Source: Niebla homalea (lineage: Eukaryota; Ascomycota; Lecanoromycetes; Lecanorales; Ramalinaceae). Taken from it: a stretch of DNA of 64,000 nt. Position 1 is the first letter of the stretch. Every line of letters starts with the position of its first letter. Under the pieces are notes generated by a model, which ran no database searches, was not told the DNA's origin, and saw nothing but the letters and a program-made list of their open reading frames with translations. Location: contig JAHGAU010000023.1 of NCBI GenBank assembly GCA_019925105.1, positions 868,001-932,000 on the forward strand, given 5' to 3'. The position numbers were made by a program, and so were the translations under genes. Of the stretch, positions 52,151 to 64,000 are shown piece by piece.

Positions 52151-54071
52151 ATTAAAGTATAAGCTTTTTATTTGATTACTTTAACTTGAACCTTTTAATA
52201 TTTAATATTATTAATTTATTAACGTTATATAATTTTAGTTTATATTTCTTATTATACGTTTTTTAAGCGAGTTTAATAATACGGTATTACCGCTCCGTTA
52301 ATATTAATTATATTTTATATAATGTTTTTATTTTATCTTCTATTATAAACGTTTTTTTAATAAGTTTATCTTTAAATTTAAAATAAATATTTAAATTATA
52401 ATTACATATCATTATAAAAAGGCTATAATATAAAGTTAAATATTTTAAGTTTATATAATTAAATTTAATTAAAGGAAGTAATTTTACTTAATTTATTTAT
52501 TTAAGGTTAATAAAGGTTTTTAAATATTATTTAAAAGTTTAATTTTAACGCTTTATTTAATTATCCGTTTATAGGTAAAAATTAATACTTAGTTTACGCT
52601 TTATTTTTATATAATAATATATTGATCTTTAGAATTTATTGATAAATAAAGACTTTTAATTAATTATAATTTTAACCAACGTATTATCCCGTAATACGAT
52701 TTCTTTAAAAAAATCCGTTAATATAACAATATTAACTTATTTTGTAACGGGGAAATATTTATATATTTTTATATATTTATTTACGATTATTAAAATTAAA
52801 TTATAAATAATATTTTTAACCTTACTTATAAGCAAATTAATAATAAAGTCTATATTAAGTTCTTTTTTAAGGTATAACGGGTTAAAAAAGTAAAATAAAC
52901 TTATTATAAAGGCGATAACGTAGTATTTTAATTTTTTAACAAAAATTATACGTTTTAATATAATTTTTAATTTTAGCTTTTAAACCGTTTTAATAATATT
53001 TACGGATTAAAAGCTTATACGTTTTTTTAGCTTTAAAACAATCCGTCAATAAGTTATTATAATACTTATTTTTTAATTCTTTTTTAACCGCTTTATTACG
53101 GGGGATATTTATATAGCTTTTATAAATAATAAAGCTACTTAGATTAAGTTTTTAAGTATTATTAGAACCTTAATAAAAAATATATTAACGTTATATTATC
53201 GTCCTTAATCTTATATATAAACGTATCGTTAACTTATAAATCCTTAATAAGTAACTTAATTAATTTAAATGCTTTATAAGGCTTTTTAAGTAATTATTGA
53301 ATCTTTAATTACGGGATAACAATTTAAATACTTTTTGAAATAAAAATAATTAACAATTAATAACCGCTGTTTACGGGCGTTTTATTAACTTATTAAATTA
53401 AAGTATAAGCTTATTTTATAAGGTAAATAATAAAATAAAATTAAAAAATAAGACTTTTTTTATAGTTTAAACGTTTTAATAAAGGATTAATAAGGTTTAT
53501 TTTAACGATAAAATAATTTAAATTTATAATTCATAAATTTTAAGGCTTATTTAATTTAATGCGGGCTTAATACCGGTTATTCTATAAACCCCCGGCAGTT
53601 ATTATAATCCGTTTATACTTACATAGCTTTAAGGCTCCCTTTTAAATAATACCGTTATTATTTAAACGCTACTATAATAATAAAAAGCTTTTCATTGTAT
53701 ATTTTATAATTTTATATAATAAAAACTAATTTTTTAGATTAATATATAATTAAACGTTAATAACCCTCCTTAAATTATTAAGATAAAATACTTACGATAG
53801 TAAAATTAAATATATTAATCTTTACTTATACCCCCCGTTTTAAGTTAGAATAACGGAATAATAACGTATTAATAAATATCTTATAGAGTTAACGGAATAC
53901 CGTATTTACCATATTATTTTACTTTAACGGGCTAACCTTTTTCTTTTCTTTATTATCTTTAAGTAAATAAATTAATTAAAAGCTTAATTATCCTTAAATA
54001 TTTATAAATAAAACGACGATAAAAATTTATAAAACTTAAAAAGACCTATATTTCCCGGTAGGTTTTCAGGG
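52151..54071 (-). mobile_element. Gypsy-B, part 2: end of RT, RNase H and presumed integrase (minus)
   Basis: At 54008-54060 the minus strand reads TYREI, then VFLSFINFYRRFIY, the gypsy block joining reverse transcriptase to RNase H (VQxFLGFANFYRRFI). It continues the frame that stops at the small LTR element (55414). RNase H and integrase should follow toward 52151; traces are too degraded to assign residue by residue. No LTR is identified: the right inverted repeat begins at the point where the 3' end is expected. Confidence 0.75.
54067..54071. repeat. TSD CAGGG of the small LTR element (left)
   Basis: CAGGG here and TAGGG at 55414-55418 flank the element. They differ by one C-to-T change. 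Confidence 0.82.
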
Positions 54072-54833
54072 TGTTAGGTACTAAGAGTACTGAGGTAAAA
54101 TGTGGGTGTAATATGTATGATAAGTCTCTACCTAGCTATGAAGGTACGCAATATAAGTGTACGCGCCAAGCCACTATGCCCTTTTAGTATTAATGCCTGA
54201 TAGGCTCTTAATATATATATATTATAAAAAGAAAGACCGCTACGCCCTTATAGCGACGGTAAGGTTGAAGTCTTTATTATTAAAAACGGCTCCGGGGCCG
54301 GGGATTAAATATATCTCGCGCTAAGTATATTAAAGAAATATAGAGAAATAATAATAATTAGGTATTAAAGCTTATTGCTAAGGGAAAGTAAAAAAATTGA
54401 AAAACCATAAGCCGGGTAGTTATCGCGATCTTACCCGGGAAATAATCGTAAATTTAAGTATTTTATAAGTGAGTTAAATTACTTAAATCCGTAATATCCG
54501 TATATTAATTAAGTCGGGTTTTACTTACCTTTAAGCCGTACGGAGTAAATTCATTAACAACTATAAATAATCTTTATAAGTATAATAAGGCTTTAATTAT
54601 TATTTAATTAATTTATATACGCCTTTAATAAAAAGATATATATTCGGTTTACGATCTTTTAAACTTTTCGCGTGGCGTCCTTTATAGCCTTATGGAGTTT
54701 TTCGTTATCGTCTTTAATAGTGCTTTTATATTTATTTATTATAAATATATATAATTTAATTAAGGGCTCTTTCTGATACGATAACTTTAATAATAGAATA
54801 AATTTACGGTAAAGGTCTTGAAGTATTATAGTG

Positions 54834-55193
54834 GGTAATACCCGTAATAATAATACTTTAATAGAGGGTGTTAATTTAATAAAAGATTTAAGAGGTGTAA
54901 ATCTTATATAGAGGTCGTAGATAGTAAGGTAAGCTCGAAATACGAAGCTTAATAAAGTTATAAATAAAATAAATAATATTAAGCTGGATTCTGAAAGTAA
55001 GGATTGAGATATAAATGATCTAGTTGATTTAAGAGCTATTAAATACAATAGTAATAAGGATAATATAATTAAGCCAGTTAAAGCTATTAATATAAATGGT
55101 AAAGGCATAACGGTAAGATATTTAATTAAAAACTCAAGTAATAAGGTATTAAGTAAATACGCTATAACGTAGTTACCACTAATGATAGGGTAG
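54834..55193 (+). pseudogene. Possible coding remnant inside the small LTR element
   Basis: A plus-strand frame reads TLIEGVNLIKDLRGVNLI, later NKVINKINNIKLDSESKD and AININGKGITVRYLIKN, with scattered TAA/TAG and one TGA. The charged, Asn/Lys-rich text suggests former coding sequence, perhaps gag-like, but I do not recognise it. The opposite strand has an uninterrupted frame of 149 codons (54659-55108) with two hydrophobic stretches. I read that as an antisense shadow, because RIP stops fall on the sense strand. Confidence 0.35.
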
Positions 55194-55251
55194 TAAAGGT
55201 CATACTCGATCTGTATTAAAGTCTTAAATAGCTAAAGCTATTACTATTATT

Positions 55252-55413
55252 TATCAGGTATTAAGAGTACTAAGGTAAAATGTAAGTATAATATATATAA
55301 TAAGTCTCTACCTAGCTATAAAGGTACGTAATATAAATATGCGCGCCAAGCCACTATGCCCTTTTAGTGCTAGTGCCCGATAAGCTCTTGGCATGCGCAC
55401 ATTGCACATAACA
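55252..55413. repeat. Right LTR of the small LTR element
   Basis: 162 bp, a direct repeat of 54072-54233. Its last 30 bases are unmutated (CTCTTGGCATGCGCAC), whereas the left LTR has the RIP form. Confidence 0.83.
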
Positions 55414-56170
55414 TAGGGTAAATTAATCCTTTATTATATAAATATGCTTTTAATACATTTAAATCCCTTTAATAAAAACTATAAACTTTAACAACTTTAC
55501 TTAAATAATATTAAATTAAAATTAATATAAAATTAAAATTAATAAAATCGCTTAAAAATTTATTAAATATAATATTAATAGTCCGCCGGATTCTTATTAA
55601 ATATTAAAATATTATTTAAATAAATTATATAAGTTATATTGATAAGGTTAATAAAAGTACGGTTAATATAAGCTTATAAGATTATTAAAGTATTAATTAA
55701 CTTAAATGGTATAAGAAAATACTTTAAATAATTATAACGCATATAAAATGCCGTTTTTTATTTATTACCGGACTTAATTTATAATTAATAATAAATATCC
55801 TTAAAATCCAACTTAATAAACCGTTTAAAGTTATTTAACCGGTTAAAAGTCTTAATAATTAAGGATAATATATATCGATTTTTAATTATAACCGTATTTA
55901 ATTTATGGTAATTAACATAAAAATAAAGGCCATTATTTTTTTTAAATATAAAAAAGATTAAGGCGCTTATACATAATATTAAATAATAAATCCAATTCCG
56001 GTTTATAATATCCTTTAAATACCGCCAAAGCTCCGTTAACTTTATTTAAGATAAACTATATAAAAAATTATATAATAACTTTTTATTATTTAAGTTAATA
56101 GTTTAATCCCCTTATTTTAATTTAAATAGAATATTAATTATATTATTAAAAAAATTATTTATATATTTAC
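55414..56170 (-). mobile_element. Gypsy-B, part 1: reverse transcriptase (minus)
   Basis: The minus strand gives a well-ordered gypsy reverse transcriptase: FKKNNGLYFYVNYHKLNTV, IIKNRYILSLI, LNNFKRFIKLDFKDIYY, KTAFYMRYNYLKYFLIPF, AYINRTFINLINITYIIY and the box YLNNILIFNKNP at 55599-55622. The family has VDYRxLN and YLDDILIF, so catalytic Asp codons were again changed to Asn. This copy keeps more codons intact than Gypsy-A. The protein start toward 56170 is cut: Gypsy-A copy C begins at 56171, so gag and protease of Gypsy-B are absent here. Confidence 0.87.
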
Positions 56171-56870
56171 TGTCAGGGTTCAGGGTTGTTAGTAGCTTAG
56201 GAAAGGGCCCTACCAGGCCTACCCCGGGCCAAGCCCGGGGTTAATCCGGTACCCAGGAGTGTTACCGACTGGGTATATTAGGGCCTTCGGCCCCTTTACT
56301 TTTATACCTCTATACTTCAATATCTTTAATTATACGCAATATACCCTTTGCCTTTGAATTACCTTAAAGGGGCTTATACTTTAATATTATATTAAAGATA
56401 ACCTATTTACGCTTTTACAGGGAATAGCGAAGTAAAATAAAGGTTTTTACCAATAATACTCATTAATAACGGACGGTAAGCCGATAATTATTAACGGTAC
56501 TGGACGGGCGGTAATTACGGTTAAAACGTATAACAATTAGTATCCAGACGGGCTATAAAAAAACGTTAATAATTAAGACGGGAGGTCACGATAACTTTAA
56601 ATGGGTAAATATTAATTTTATTAAACTATATAAAGAATCGATTTAAAAAGTTAAACCTTAATAAGGCGATTTAAAGGCTATAAATAAAGTAAACCTTAAA
56701 AATATTATAAATTTAATTAAAAATAAATTTGTAAAAGCTTATAAATTTTTTATTTATTATTTACCTTTTTACTCTTTAAAACTTTTAATTAAGATATTTA
56801 ATTTTATATTTACTTTATAATATAAGGTATTTAATACCCGGAAAAAAAATACTTTAAAAAGTATTTTACA
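56171..56870 (+). repeat. Gypsy-A copy C 5' LTR (700 bp)
   Basis: It starts TGTCAGGGTTCAGG and ends GTATTTTACA, matching 27759-27060 inverted. The first 150 bases are GC-rich and nearly free of RIP. A perfect hairpin lies at 56222-56240 (CCCCGGGC / GCCCGGGG, loop CAA). Confidence 0.85.
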
Positions 56871-57179
56871 ATATAAAAAACTAATATTAAACCTTGTTAT
56901 AATATGCATTTTATTATTTTATTCTATAATATTACCTTTATAATATAGAATCCGCTTAACGGAAAGGTTAAAAGATTTACCTTTTTCCCTTTTTTTAATT
57001 TTTTCTTTTATTTATTTTTCTTTTTCTTTTTCTTTAATTTTAATTTAATTTTTATTTATTTTTTATTTATTAAGATTATAAATAATAAACCTTAATAATC
57101 TTCTTTATTAAAAACCCTTACGTTAAAATATAACTTATAAAGTAATTCTTAAGGGGACCTCAATTAATTAATATTATTT

Positions 57180-58020
57180 ATTAAAGATAAAATTTTTTCT
57201 TAATAAAGTAAAAAAGATAAGGATTTAATAGATTATTTAATTATTAAGAACCGGGTTTTAAATAATAATTACGGGGGATATAAAGACTACGTTACCCGCT
57301 GGCGTTATTATAAATTAAAAAATATTACTTTAAAAGAATTAATTAAACGTATTTTATATTTTATAAAAACCTATACCTATTTAATTTCTTAATCCGTATT
57401 ATTTAAAAAATTTAAGGAATTCTTAAAATAATTAAACTTTTTACGTTAAGAACGTAACGTTAATATATAATATTATAAGGACGTAAATAACGAAATATAA
57501 GTTTTTTAAATAAAATTAAACGATATTAAAAAAAACCTATAATTAAAAATAAATTAAATTACCCGTTTATAATAATAAAACTATAATAACTCTTTTCCCC
57601 CGGAAGATTTAAATTATCTTAAAACATTAAAAATCCGTACTTATAAATTAAAAGGTTAAAACGTAAACCTTATTATTAAGCTTAAAAATCTTTAACGGAA
57701 TAATTTAATTTTCTTATTTTATTAATTTATAATATCTTTTATTTTTTATAAAAAATTTAAATTAATTAAAATTAAGGATTTTAAACCCTTTATAAGAGAA
57801 AACTATAATTAATACCGTTTTTTTAAATACTATATTATTATTAGGTTTTAAATAAATAAAAATTAATATTTAATTATATAGGTTTAAGTAAATTATATTT
57901 TAATATTTTTAAATTTTAAAGTCCTTAAATAATTAAAAACGGAATATAATAATATTACCTTATTAAGCTTTTAAACTTTTAAAGAATTTTAAAACTTCTT
58001 AAATTACATTTTTAAAAACG
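57180..58020 (+). pseudogene. Gypsy-A gag-like reading frame
   Basis: A single plus-strand phase reads DKDLIDYLIIKNRVLNNN, YKDYVTRWRYYKLKNITLK, then a coiled-coil-like stretch rich in Lys and former Gln codons (about 57480-57600), then SFPPEDLNYLKTLKIRTYK and later LIKIKDFKPFIRENYN. All interruptions are TAA or TAG. Its position right after the LTR and leader, ahead of the pol genes, and the coiled coil followed by a compact domain fit a gypsy gag (capsid) protein. Copy B has the same frame on the minus strand at about 25900-26700. No zinc knuckle is visible. Gag assignment is by position and layout rather than a diagnostic motif. Confidence 0.55.
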
Positions 58021-59640
58021 TTAATTAAAAAAAAAAAAATTAATAATTTTTAAACTTTAAGAATATTAATTACAGACAAATTTATAATATTTTATTTTAA
58101 TTTTATCCGCTTAATTAAAATCTTTAAATACGTAAATTTTAAGAAGAATTTAAAAATTATAATTTATAAATTAATTATTTAATTGCTTAACCGGTTTTAT
58201 AAGAATTTCCTTTAAGGAAGTCATAATTTAAATAGCTTAAATAAAACACGAATATATTTTAAAAAAATAAATTATTTTTAATATTCGGAATATTACCGTT
58301 AATAAAAAATCTTTAACCTAAATAAAACCCTTATTAAGGAAATTAAGGAAACTATAAGAATCCGTAGTATTTCCTTTAAATCCCCCGGCGGAATAAAAAG
58401 TTTTAAATAATTTAAGTTCCGATAAATTATTCCCGTTATTATAAAGTTAATTCCCTTTCCGAACGTTAAATACTTTATTTATTAAAAGAATTATTTTTAA
58501 GCCGATTACCTTAATTATTAACGTAATTAAAATAATACATAAAAGTGTTCCGTTTAAATTTATTATATTATTTTTAATTTAAATAAAGAATTTATTTATA
58601 ATTAAAACGGTTAAATCTTTTATACCTTTAAAAATATTTTATTTAATAACTTAAATAAACTATTAATAAAAAATTAAGCTTTATAAAAGTTATTATAAAA
58701 GATAAAAACGTATATTACTTTTGAATTTTAACGATTAAGTATATTAAAAGTATTAAAAATCTTTTAATATTTAAAATAATAAATCTTAAATTAATAATTA
58801 ATTTATAAGTTATAAAGATTAATATTTTCCTTTATCCTTTTTAATTAATCTAAGTATTACCGGTTATTATTTTATTAATAAATAAATTATCTTATGAGTT
58901 TACGTAATACTTTAAATTTCTTTTTTAACCCTTTCCCGACCTAAATTTATTTAAGATTATAAGGGTAAATACTTACGGTTTATTATTTATATAATTTATC
59001 CCCGGATAATTATAAAAGATTATTCGGAAAATTAATTTAGAGTATTTATTGTTTAATTTAAGATATATAATATAATCCTTAATAAATCTTAAATAAAACG
59101 GTATTACGTATTTATTTATTTTATAATTAATAAGATATTTTTTATATTAAATTAATATAATTATAAAAGAATTAATTATTAAAATGTAAAGTTTATTCCG
59201 GAATTTTTTTAAATTTTAATTTTAATTTATTAAGCTTTAAATATACTCCCGGAAAATAAAAAATTAAAATTATTTAAGGCCCTATAAGAAGAATAAAAAC
59301 TATCCTTTAAGCCCTAAGAAAAGAAAAAGAAAATATAAAGTGATCTTTCCCCTTTAAAGCTTATTAAAGAAAAAAGGCTTTTTTCATTTAAAATTATTAA
59401 CGTAACGGTTTTTTATATTATTATAAGGGTTTAAAAAAATTTAAAAAATTTTTTATATTTCTATAACGGACTTAAATAACTATTTAAATTTCCTTAATAA
59501 TACCCCGATTAATATTTTAATTATAATAATTTATAAGGATAATTTTACGGAAAAAATAGTTTTTAAAAAGAAAATTATAATTAAGCTCCCGGCTAAATAT
59601 TATAATTTTAAGGATATTTTTAATTATATAATAATAAATA

Positions 59641-62600
59641 GAAAAGGATAGCGACGAATAAAGGGACCCCAGAGGTCCAAAACGATACGTATATATATAG
59701 CTTTAGTGATAGTAAAAGGAGTATATTAAGTGCAATAAGTAGAAGTAACGTAATAGTCAAAAATAAGGTAATAAACGGGCAAATAACCTATATTAACAGA
59801 AACGGTAATAACGCGTACGGGTAATATAATAATAATAAGCCGGATAACGCTTAAAATAAATAAGGGAATTAAGGTTAATAAAATACGCGTATTAAAGCGC
59901 GTAAAATACGTAATAATAATACGGAGGTAATAAGTAAATAAAAGGGTAAAAAGGTCAGTACGGTATTAATAATAAAGGATATAAACGGGGGGAAAAAGCG
60001 GGAAGATTATAGTAAAAATATTATTAAAAATATATAAAAGGGAATTAAAATTAGTAAGGAAAACGGGACCTTAAAGGACTAAAAATAAAAAGCGGAAATA
60101 ATACGTCGCCCGGTAAAAAAGGGCGAAAGGACAATAAGGGAAATAATAAAGACTTTAAAAAAACTCCTTATAATAAAATAGAAAAATATTACGTTAAAGA
60201 TTTAACCGATACTATAAATTAAATTAAAAAGTATAAAAGACTTTTATATAAAGGTAAAAATAAAATTAAGGGAAACGGAGCGCTTATGGGGCTTTTAAGG
60301 GGCGGGAGTAAAAGCATTAATAAAGGGTAAAAATAACGGCTTAAGGTTAAAAATATAAAGTAAAAGTACGAAAACGGTAACCTTTTAAGTAAAAAAAAGT
60401 TAAGCGATGAAAATAATAAAAAGGATATCCGCGGCAGAGAATAAGGGGATAACGGAAGAGAAAATAGCTATATTAAAAAAAGTAAAAATAATAACGGTTT
60501 ATTTATTTAATAATAAGGAAAGGAACGTAGTTACGGAAATAAACTTATTATAATTAATAAAAACTTTTAAGGTAACGACGGAATTATTAATAAAATAAAT
60601 TATCGCGGTATATAAATTATAAAGTAAAGATATCTTTTTTAATATAGCGTTATTAAAAGTAAAAAAAAGCTTAAAAAAATTTAAAACTTAAATTAATAAG
60701 GGAAAATATAAGTTAATTAAGGTTTTAAGGTAATCGTTTATTATTATAATAAATAAAATATACTTATTACGTTTCATAAAAACCGAAAAAAAGGTTACGT
60801 TAAAAAGTATAAAAAGGGAAAATACGGTTCTTTACTTAAGGCTTAAAATCGTTAACTATAGGCTTCCTCCGGTAATAAGGAGATTTAATTCTTTAAGACG
60901 TATAAAGAGGTATTTTACCGTTATATTAAGCGTAATATTAATAAAAATATATAATAACGTCCTAAATAAAAGGATTATTAAAGGAAAATCGTTTAAGATA
61001 ATCCGGTTATAAAATAAAACGGCGGATATTTATTAATATTTTAAATATTAAAATTATAAATATATTATTATAAGGTATTTTAATATTATAAGGTATATAA
61101 TTTATATTAAGGATTATAATATTTATAAGTATATAAAGTTAATAATTAAGGGGATTATAAAAAACGCGCTTAAATACGTTACGTATAATTAAAAAAATAT
61201 TTAATATAAGATTCTAAATATATAATAAGAATTAAAGATATTAAACGTAAAAAAACCCGGATAACCATAAAAATCTAACGGTATAATACGTACGGAACTA
61301 ATTTAACGGGTTAATTAAAAGTAACTTTAAAATGTAAATTTAATTAATTAAATAATAAAAAATAAATAATAATAATGGATAAAATAAAGAAAAGGAAGTT
61401 CTTTATAATCCCGATTTTAAAAGCCGGTTATCTTACGTCTTTAATAATAGTTAGGAAGGTATTAAGTTAAAAAACGCTTAATTTTAATAGGAAGTCCGTA
61501 ACTTAAACGGGTATAAATAAGGGAGTTTTTATAAAGGTTAATATATAATATATTAACGCTTTTAAGAATAATATAATATAACGTTTATAATAAAAGAATT
61601 AAAGTAATAATATTAATATTTAAGTTTAAAGAAGTTAAAAACGTTAATATTATAACAATATAAAAATTACCGTATAACTTATATATATATTTATTTATTA
61701 ACTTAAAAAAAAGGTTTTACTTAACCTTTAAGGGAAATAAAATAACTAGAATATATTTCTTTATAAATAAATAACTTAACGTAAATAACTAGGATATTAC
61801 TTATTACGGTAAAAACCTTTATATACTCTATATTATAAAGGAAAAAGACTTAAAGGACGACTTTAATATTTATAATACGTATAACCCGCCGTTAATTAAT
61901 AAAAAGGGACCATTTATAATATTATTACTTAAAGAAGTCTTAATTACTTTAAGTAAATATATATTATTTAAGGACTTTAATCTATATTATTATATATAAA
62001 ATATAAAAAAATATACGATAAATTATATTAAATTAAACGATTTATTAATAATTACCGTTTAAGTTAATTTCTTATTATTAATATTATAAGGGATTATTAT
62101 ATAAAAAAGTTATAAATTTAAAATAATAATTAATTTAATTTTTAATATGAAAAAGGTTATTAACGCGGTTATAACGTATAGACCGTAAAAGGACTTAAAA
62201 TATAACTCGGATTATATACTGATATAGATAATTTTAAATTAAACCGTTAATATAACCCTATTATTACCGGTAAAGAGGGCGTAAAAAACGGTTAAAGTAA
62301 TAAAGGTTTATATAAAAGCGGAGGAGACAGTAATATAATTTACGGACCTCCCTTAATTAGATAATAGAGACCGGATTAACCTTTTTAGAAAGTAAATAAT
62401 AAAAATATTAAATAAAATAATCGATAAAATAATCTTAATAATAAAATTTTCTTAAAGAGTTAAAACTTATTAAAATAAAAAGTATATTACCGTAATTATA
62501 AAGGTAAAAAGGCTAATAAAATAAGCTTTTAAGTATAAGAATTAAGAAATATTTAATTAATTAAAGGCTATTTAAAAGGAAAAAGAGAAAATTATTAAAA

Positions 62601-64000
62601 AATTAAATAAATATACTTTCAGTTTATAATATATAACTTAACGGTTTTACCTCGTAATATTTAAAAGTTAATAAAGTATAATAAAGAATAAAATAAAAAA
62701 TTAAAGTTTATCCTTAAATTCCCGCCTTTTAAAAGACTTAATAATATATTAATTAATACCTTTAACGGTAAGATTAAGGCCCTTAAAGGAGCATTTTTCC
62801 CCCTTCCGTTAAAAATTAATTTAAACGATATTAATAATATTATATACCCCGATTTTATATTAATAAATAAAATAATAATATAAAATATAATAATTAAAAC
62901 GATTAATAAATTAAAGAAAAATAAAGCCCCGGGACTAAATAAGATCCTTAATAAATTCCTATTAATAATAATATTACCGTTTAAAAAAGTTTTTATTTAT
63001 TTTTTTAAATATATTTTAACGTTAATTATTACTTACGTAAATTTAAAAAAATAAAAATAATTATCCTTAAGAAGCTTATTAAGCCGGATTACTTTAAGGT
63101 AAAGTTTTATAAACTTATTATATTCCTTTATACGTTAAGGAAAGCCTTAAAAACGGTAATAATAAAGATCCTTAATAACTATATAGAAAATTATGGATTT
63201 CTTCCCGATTAATAAATAAGAATAAAAAAAGGTTAATTAATAAAAATAACTTTTAAAAGATTAATTAACGGTATATATACGGTATAAAGTTACGGGAAAA
63301 AATATATTATAAATATTCTTTTTTTTTTAATATTATAAGTATTTTTAATAAAGTAAATTATTAAAGGTTATTATATAATTTAAAAAAAGAAAAAAAATAT
63401 TACTTTTCTTAATTAAATAAATAAAGAATTTCTCAAGCGATTAAGTTACGTTAATTAACCTAAAATAAAAAATAAATTTAATAAAGCTTATTATAATAAG
63501 GATTCCTTAAAAATTATTTATTTTTTTTATATTATTCTTATTCTTTAACGGTTTATTAATTAAAGAGTTCGTTAATTTAAAATAAAAGATTTAAGTTAAA
63601 AACTTTATTAATAACGTTTACCTTTTAACTTATAATATTTTTATACGTATAAATTATTTAAAATTAAAATAAACTTATAAAGTTTATTTTTAATAAGTAA
63701 GAACTTATAAAGCTTAATTTATATTATATAAATATAAATTTATTTATATAATTAAAAGTTTAAAGTTATACGATATAATAATTATAATAGACTTAAATAA
63801 AATTACGGTAAAACCGGATATTAATATTAAAGTCCTTAACCTTTAAGTAAATAAAAAGCTTAATTAAAAAAATTATATAAAAAAAATTTAAAAGAAAATA
63901 ACTTTATAAAAAATAAACCTTATTTATTTTATTATATCGATATAAAAAATTACGTTATAAAAAGCCCGGACCGTTTATTAAACCGTAATAAAATTAACTA
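59641..64000 (+). mobile_element. LINE copy 4, Tad1-like (plus), truncated by the window end
   Basis: It starts GAAAAGG and then ATAGCGACGAATAAAGGGAC: the ORF1 start ATG (59648-59650) has become ATA. It is colinear with copy 1 to about position 4310 of that element, so roughly 1.4 kb lies beyond 64000. The reverse-transcriptase box at 63604-63615 reads FINN followed by VYLLTY, with both catalytic Asp changed to Asn. The opening block GGGACCCCAGAGGTCCAAAA keeps CpA, while the body is heavily RIP-mutated. It sits inside Gypsy-A copy C. Confidence 0.92.

Larger units (their letters stand above)
54072..55413 (+). mobile_element. Small LTR element (1342 bp) inserted in Gypsy-B reverse transcriptase
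   Basis: LTRs of about 162 bp lie at 54072-54233 and 55252-55413. They share CTAAGAGTACT, AAGTCTCTACCTAGCTAT and CGCGCCAAGCCACTATGCCC. The left starts TGTTAGG and the right ends GCACATAACA. The TSD is CAGGG/TAGGG. Removing the element rejoins the Gypsy-B frame exactly between its MD/LP-type segment and TYREI. The interior of about 1 kb carries a plus-strand coding-like frame (54834-55193) interrupted by TAA, TAG and TGA. It is too short to be autonomous. The LTR start resembles the solo LTR at 40377. Confidence 0.85.
56171..59640 (+). mobile_element. Gypsy-A copy C (plus), interrupted by LINE copy 4
   Basis: An inverted relative of 27759 back to about 24330. It has the 700-bp LTR (56171-56870), a leader, a gag-like frame (about 57180-58020) and a downstream part aligning with copy B's pre-RT segment. 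LINE copy 4 inserted at 59640, before the reverse transcriptase, so the rest of the element lies beyond the window. It starts exactly where Gypsy-B is broken off, so it inserted into or recombined with Gypsy-B. Confidence 0.85.

Noticed and set aside
54659..55108. Longest uninterrupted open frame of the window (149 codons, minus) with two hydrophobic stretches
   Set aside because: It is antisense to a plus-strand frame with charged, protein-like text and RIP stops. RIP on the sense strand removes few codons from the antisense frame, so the opening is most likely a by-product.

Overview
The window looks like a transposon graveyard from the nuclear genome of a filamentous ascomycete (Pezizomycotina). 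Almost the whole 64 kb is extremely AT-rich. CpA and TpG are nearly absent, while TpA is very common and most surviving C sits in CpG, CpC or CpT. Conserved codons have changed in the expected way: CAA/CAG/TGG to TAA/TAG, GAC/GAT to AAC/AAT, TGC to TAC/TAT. This is the footprint of repeat-induced point mutation (RIP). I find no intact host gene, no tRNA or rRNA and no CRISPR array. Such blocks form AT isochores, pericentromeres or gene-poor accessory regions in RIP-competent fungi; which of these applies cannot be told from the sequence alone.

Layout, left to right. 1-8406: Gypsy-A copy A (minus strand), split by LINE copy 1 (548-6325, plus). 8407-10984: unassigned AT-rich DNA. 10997-16793: LINE copy 2 (minus). 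16806-21181: a RIP-destroyed Copia relic (minus). 21182-22206: a 1.0-kb non-autonomous LTR element (TRIM-1). 22212-27759: Gypsy-A copy B (minus), with a recognisable 700-bp LTR. 27925-33704: LINE copy 3 (minus). 33718-35330: unassigned. 35331-52150: a candidate large element bounded by inverted repeats, with plus-strand coding-like frames; it is interrupted by TRIM-2 (35756-37323), a solo LTR (40377-40541) and a 6.1-kb Copia element (44446-50543, minus). 52151-56170: a second gypsy, Gypsy-B (minus), interrupted by a 1.34-kb LTR element (54072-55413). 56171-59640: Gypsy-A copy C (plus). 59641-64000: LINE copy 4 (plus), cut by the window end.

Insertion boundaries are supported by target-site duplications (TSDs) read directly: 12, 12 and 13 bp for LINE copies 1-3, and 5 bp for the LTR elements (AGTAA, AATAA, AAATA, GAAAA/AAAAA, CAGGG/TAGGG). 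In all four LINE copies the reverse-transcriptase FxDD box has lost one or both catalytic Asp codons to Asn. Both gypsy families show YLDD changed to YLNN. Only the Copia element at 44446-50543 still shows YIDD.

The most interesting object is the inverted-repeat-bounded region 35331-52150. One reading frame starts inside the left repeat, crosses the TRIM-2 insertion in phase, and ends at 38106. Its last part is normal in composition and resembles the C-terminus of single-subunit (phage/mitochondrial-plasmid type) RNA polymerases. That would suggest an invertron-like or other long-TIR element, but this is a hypothesis.
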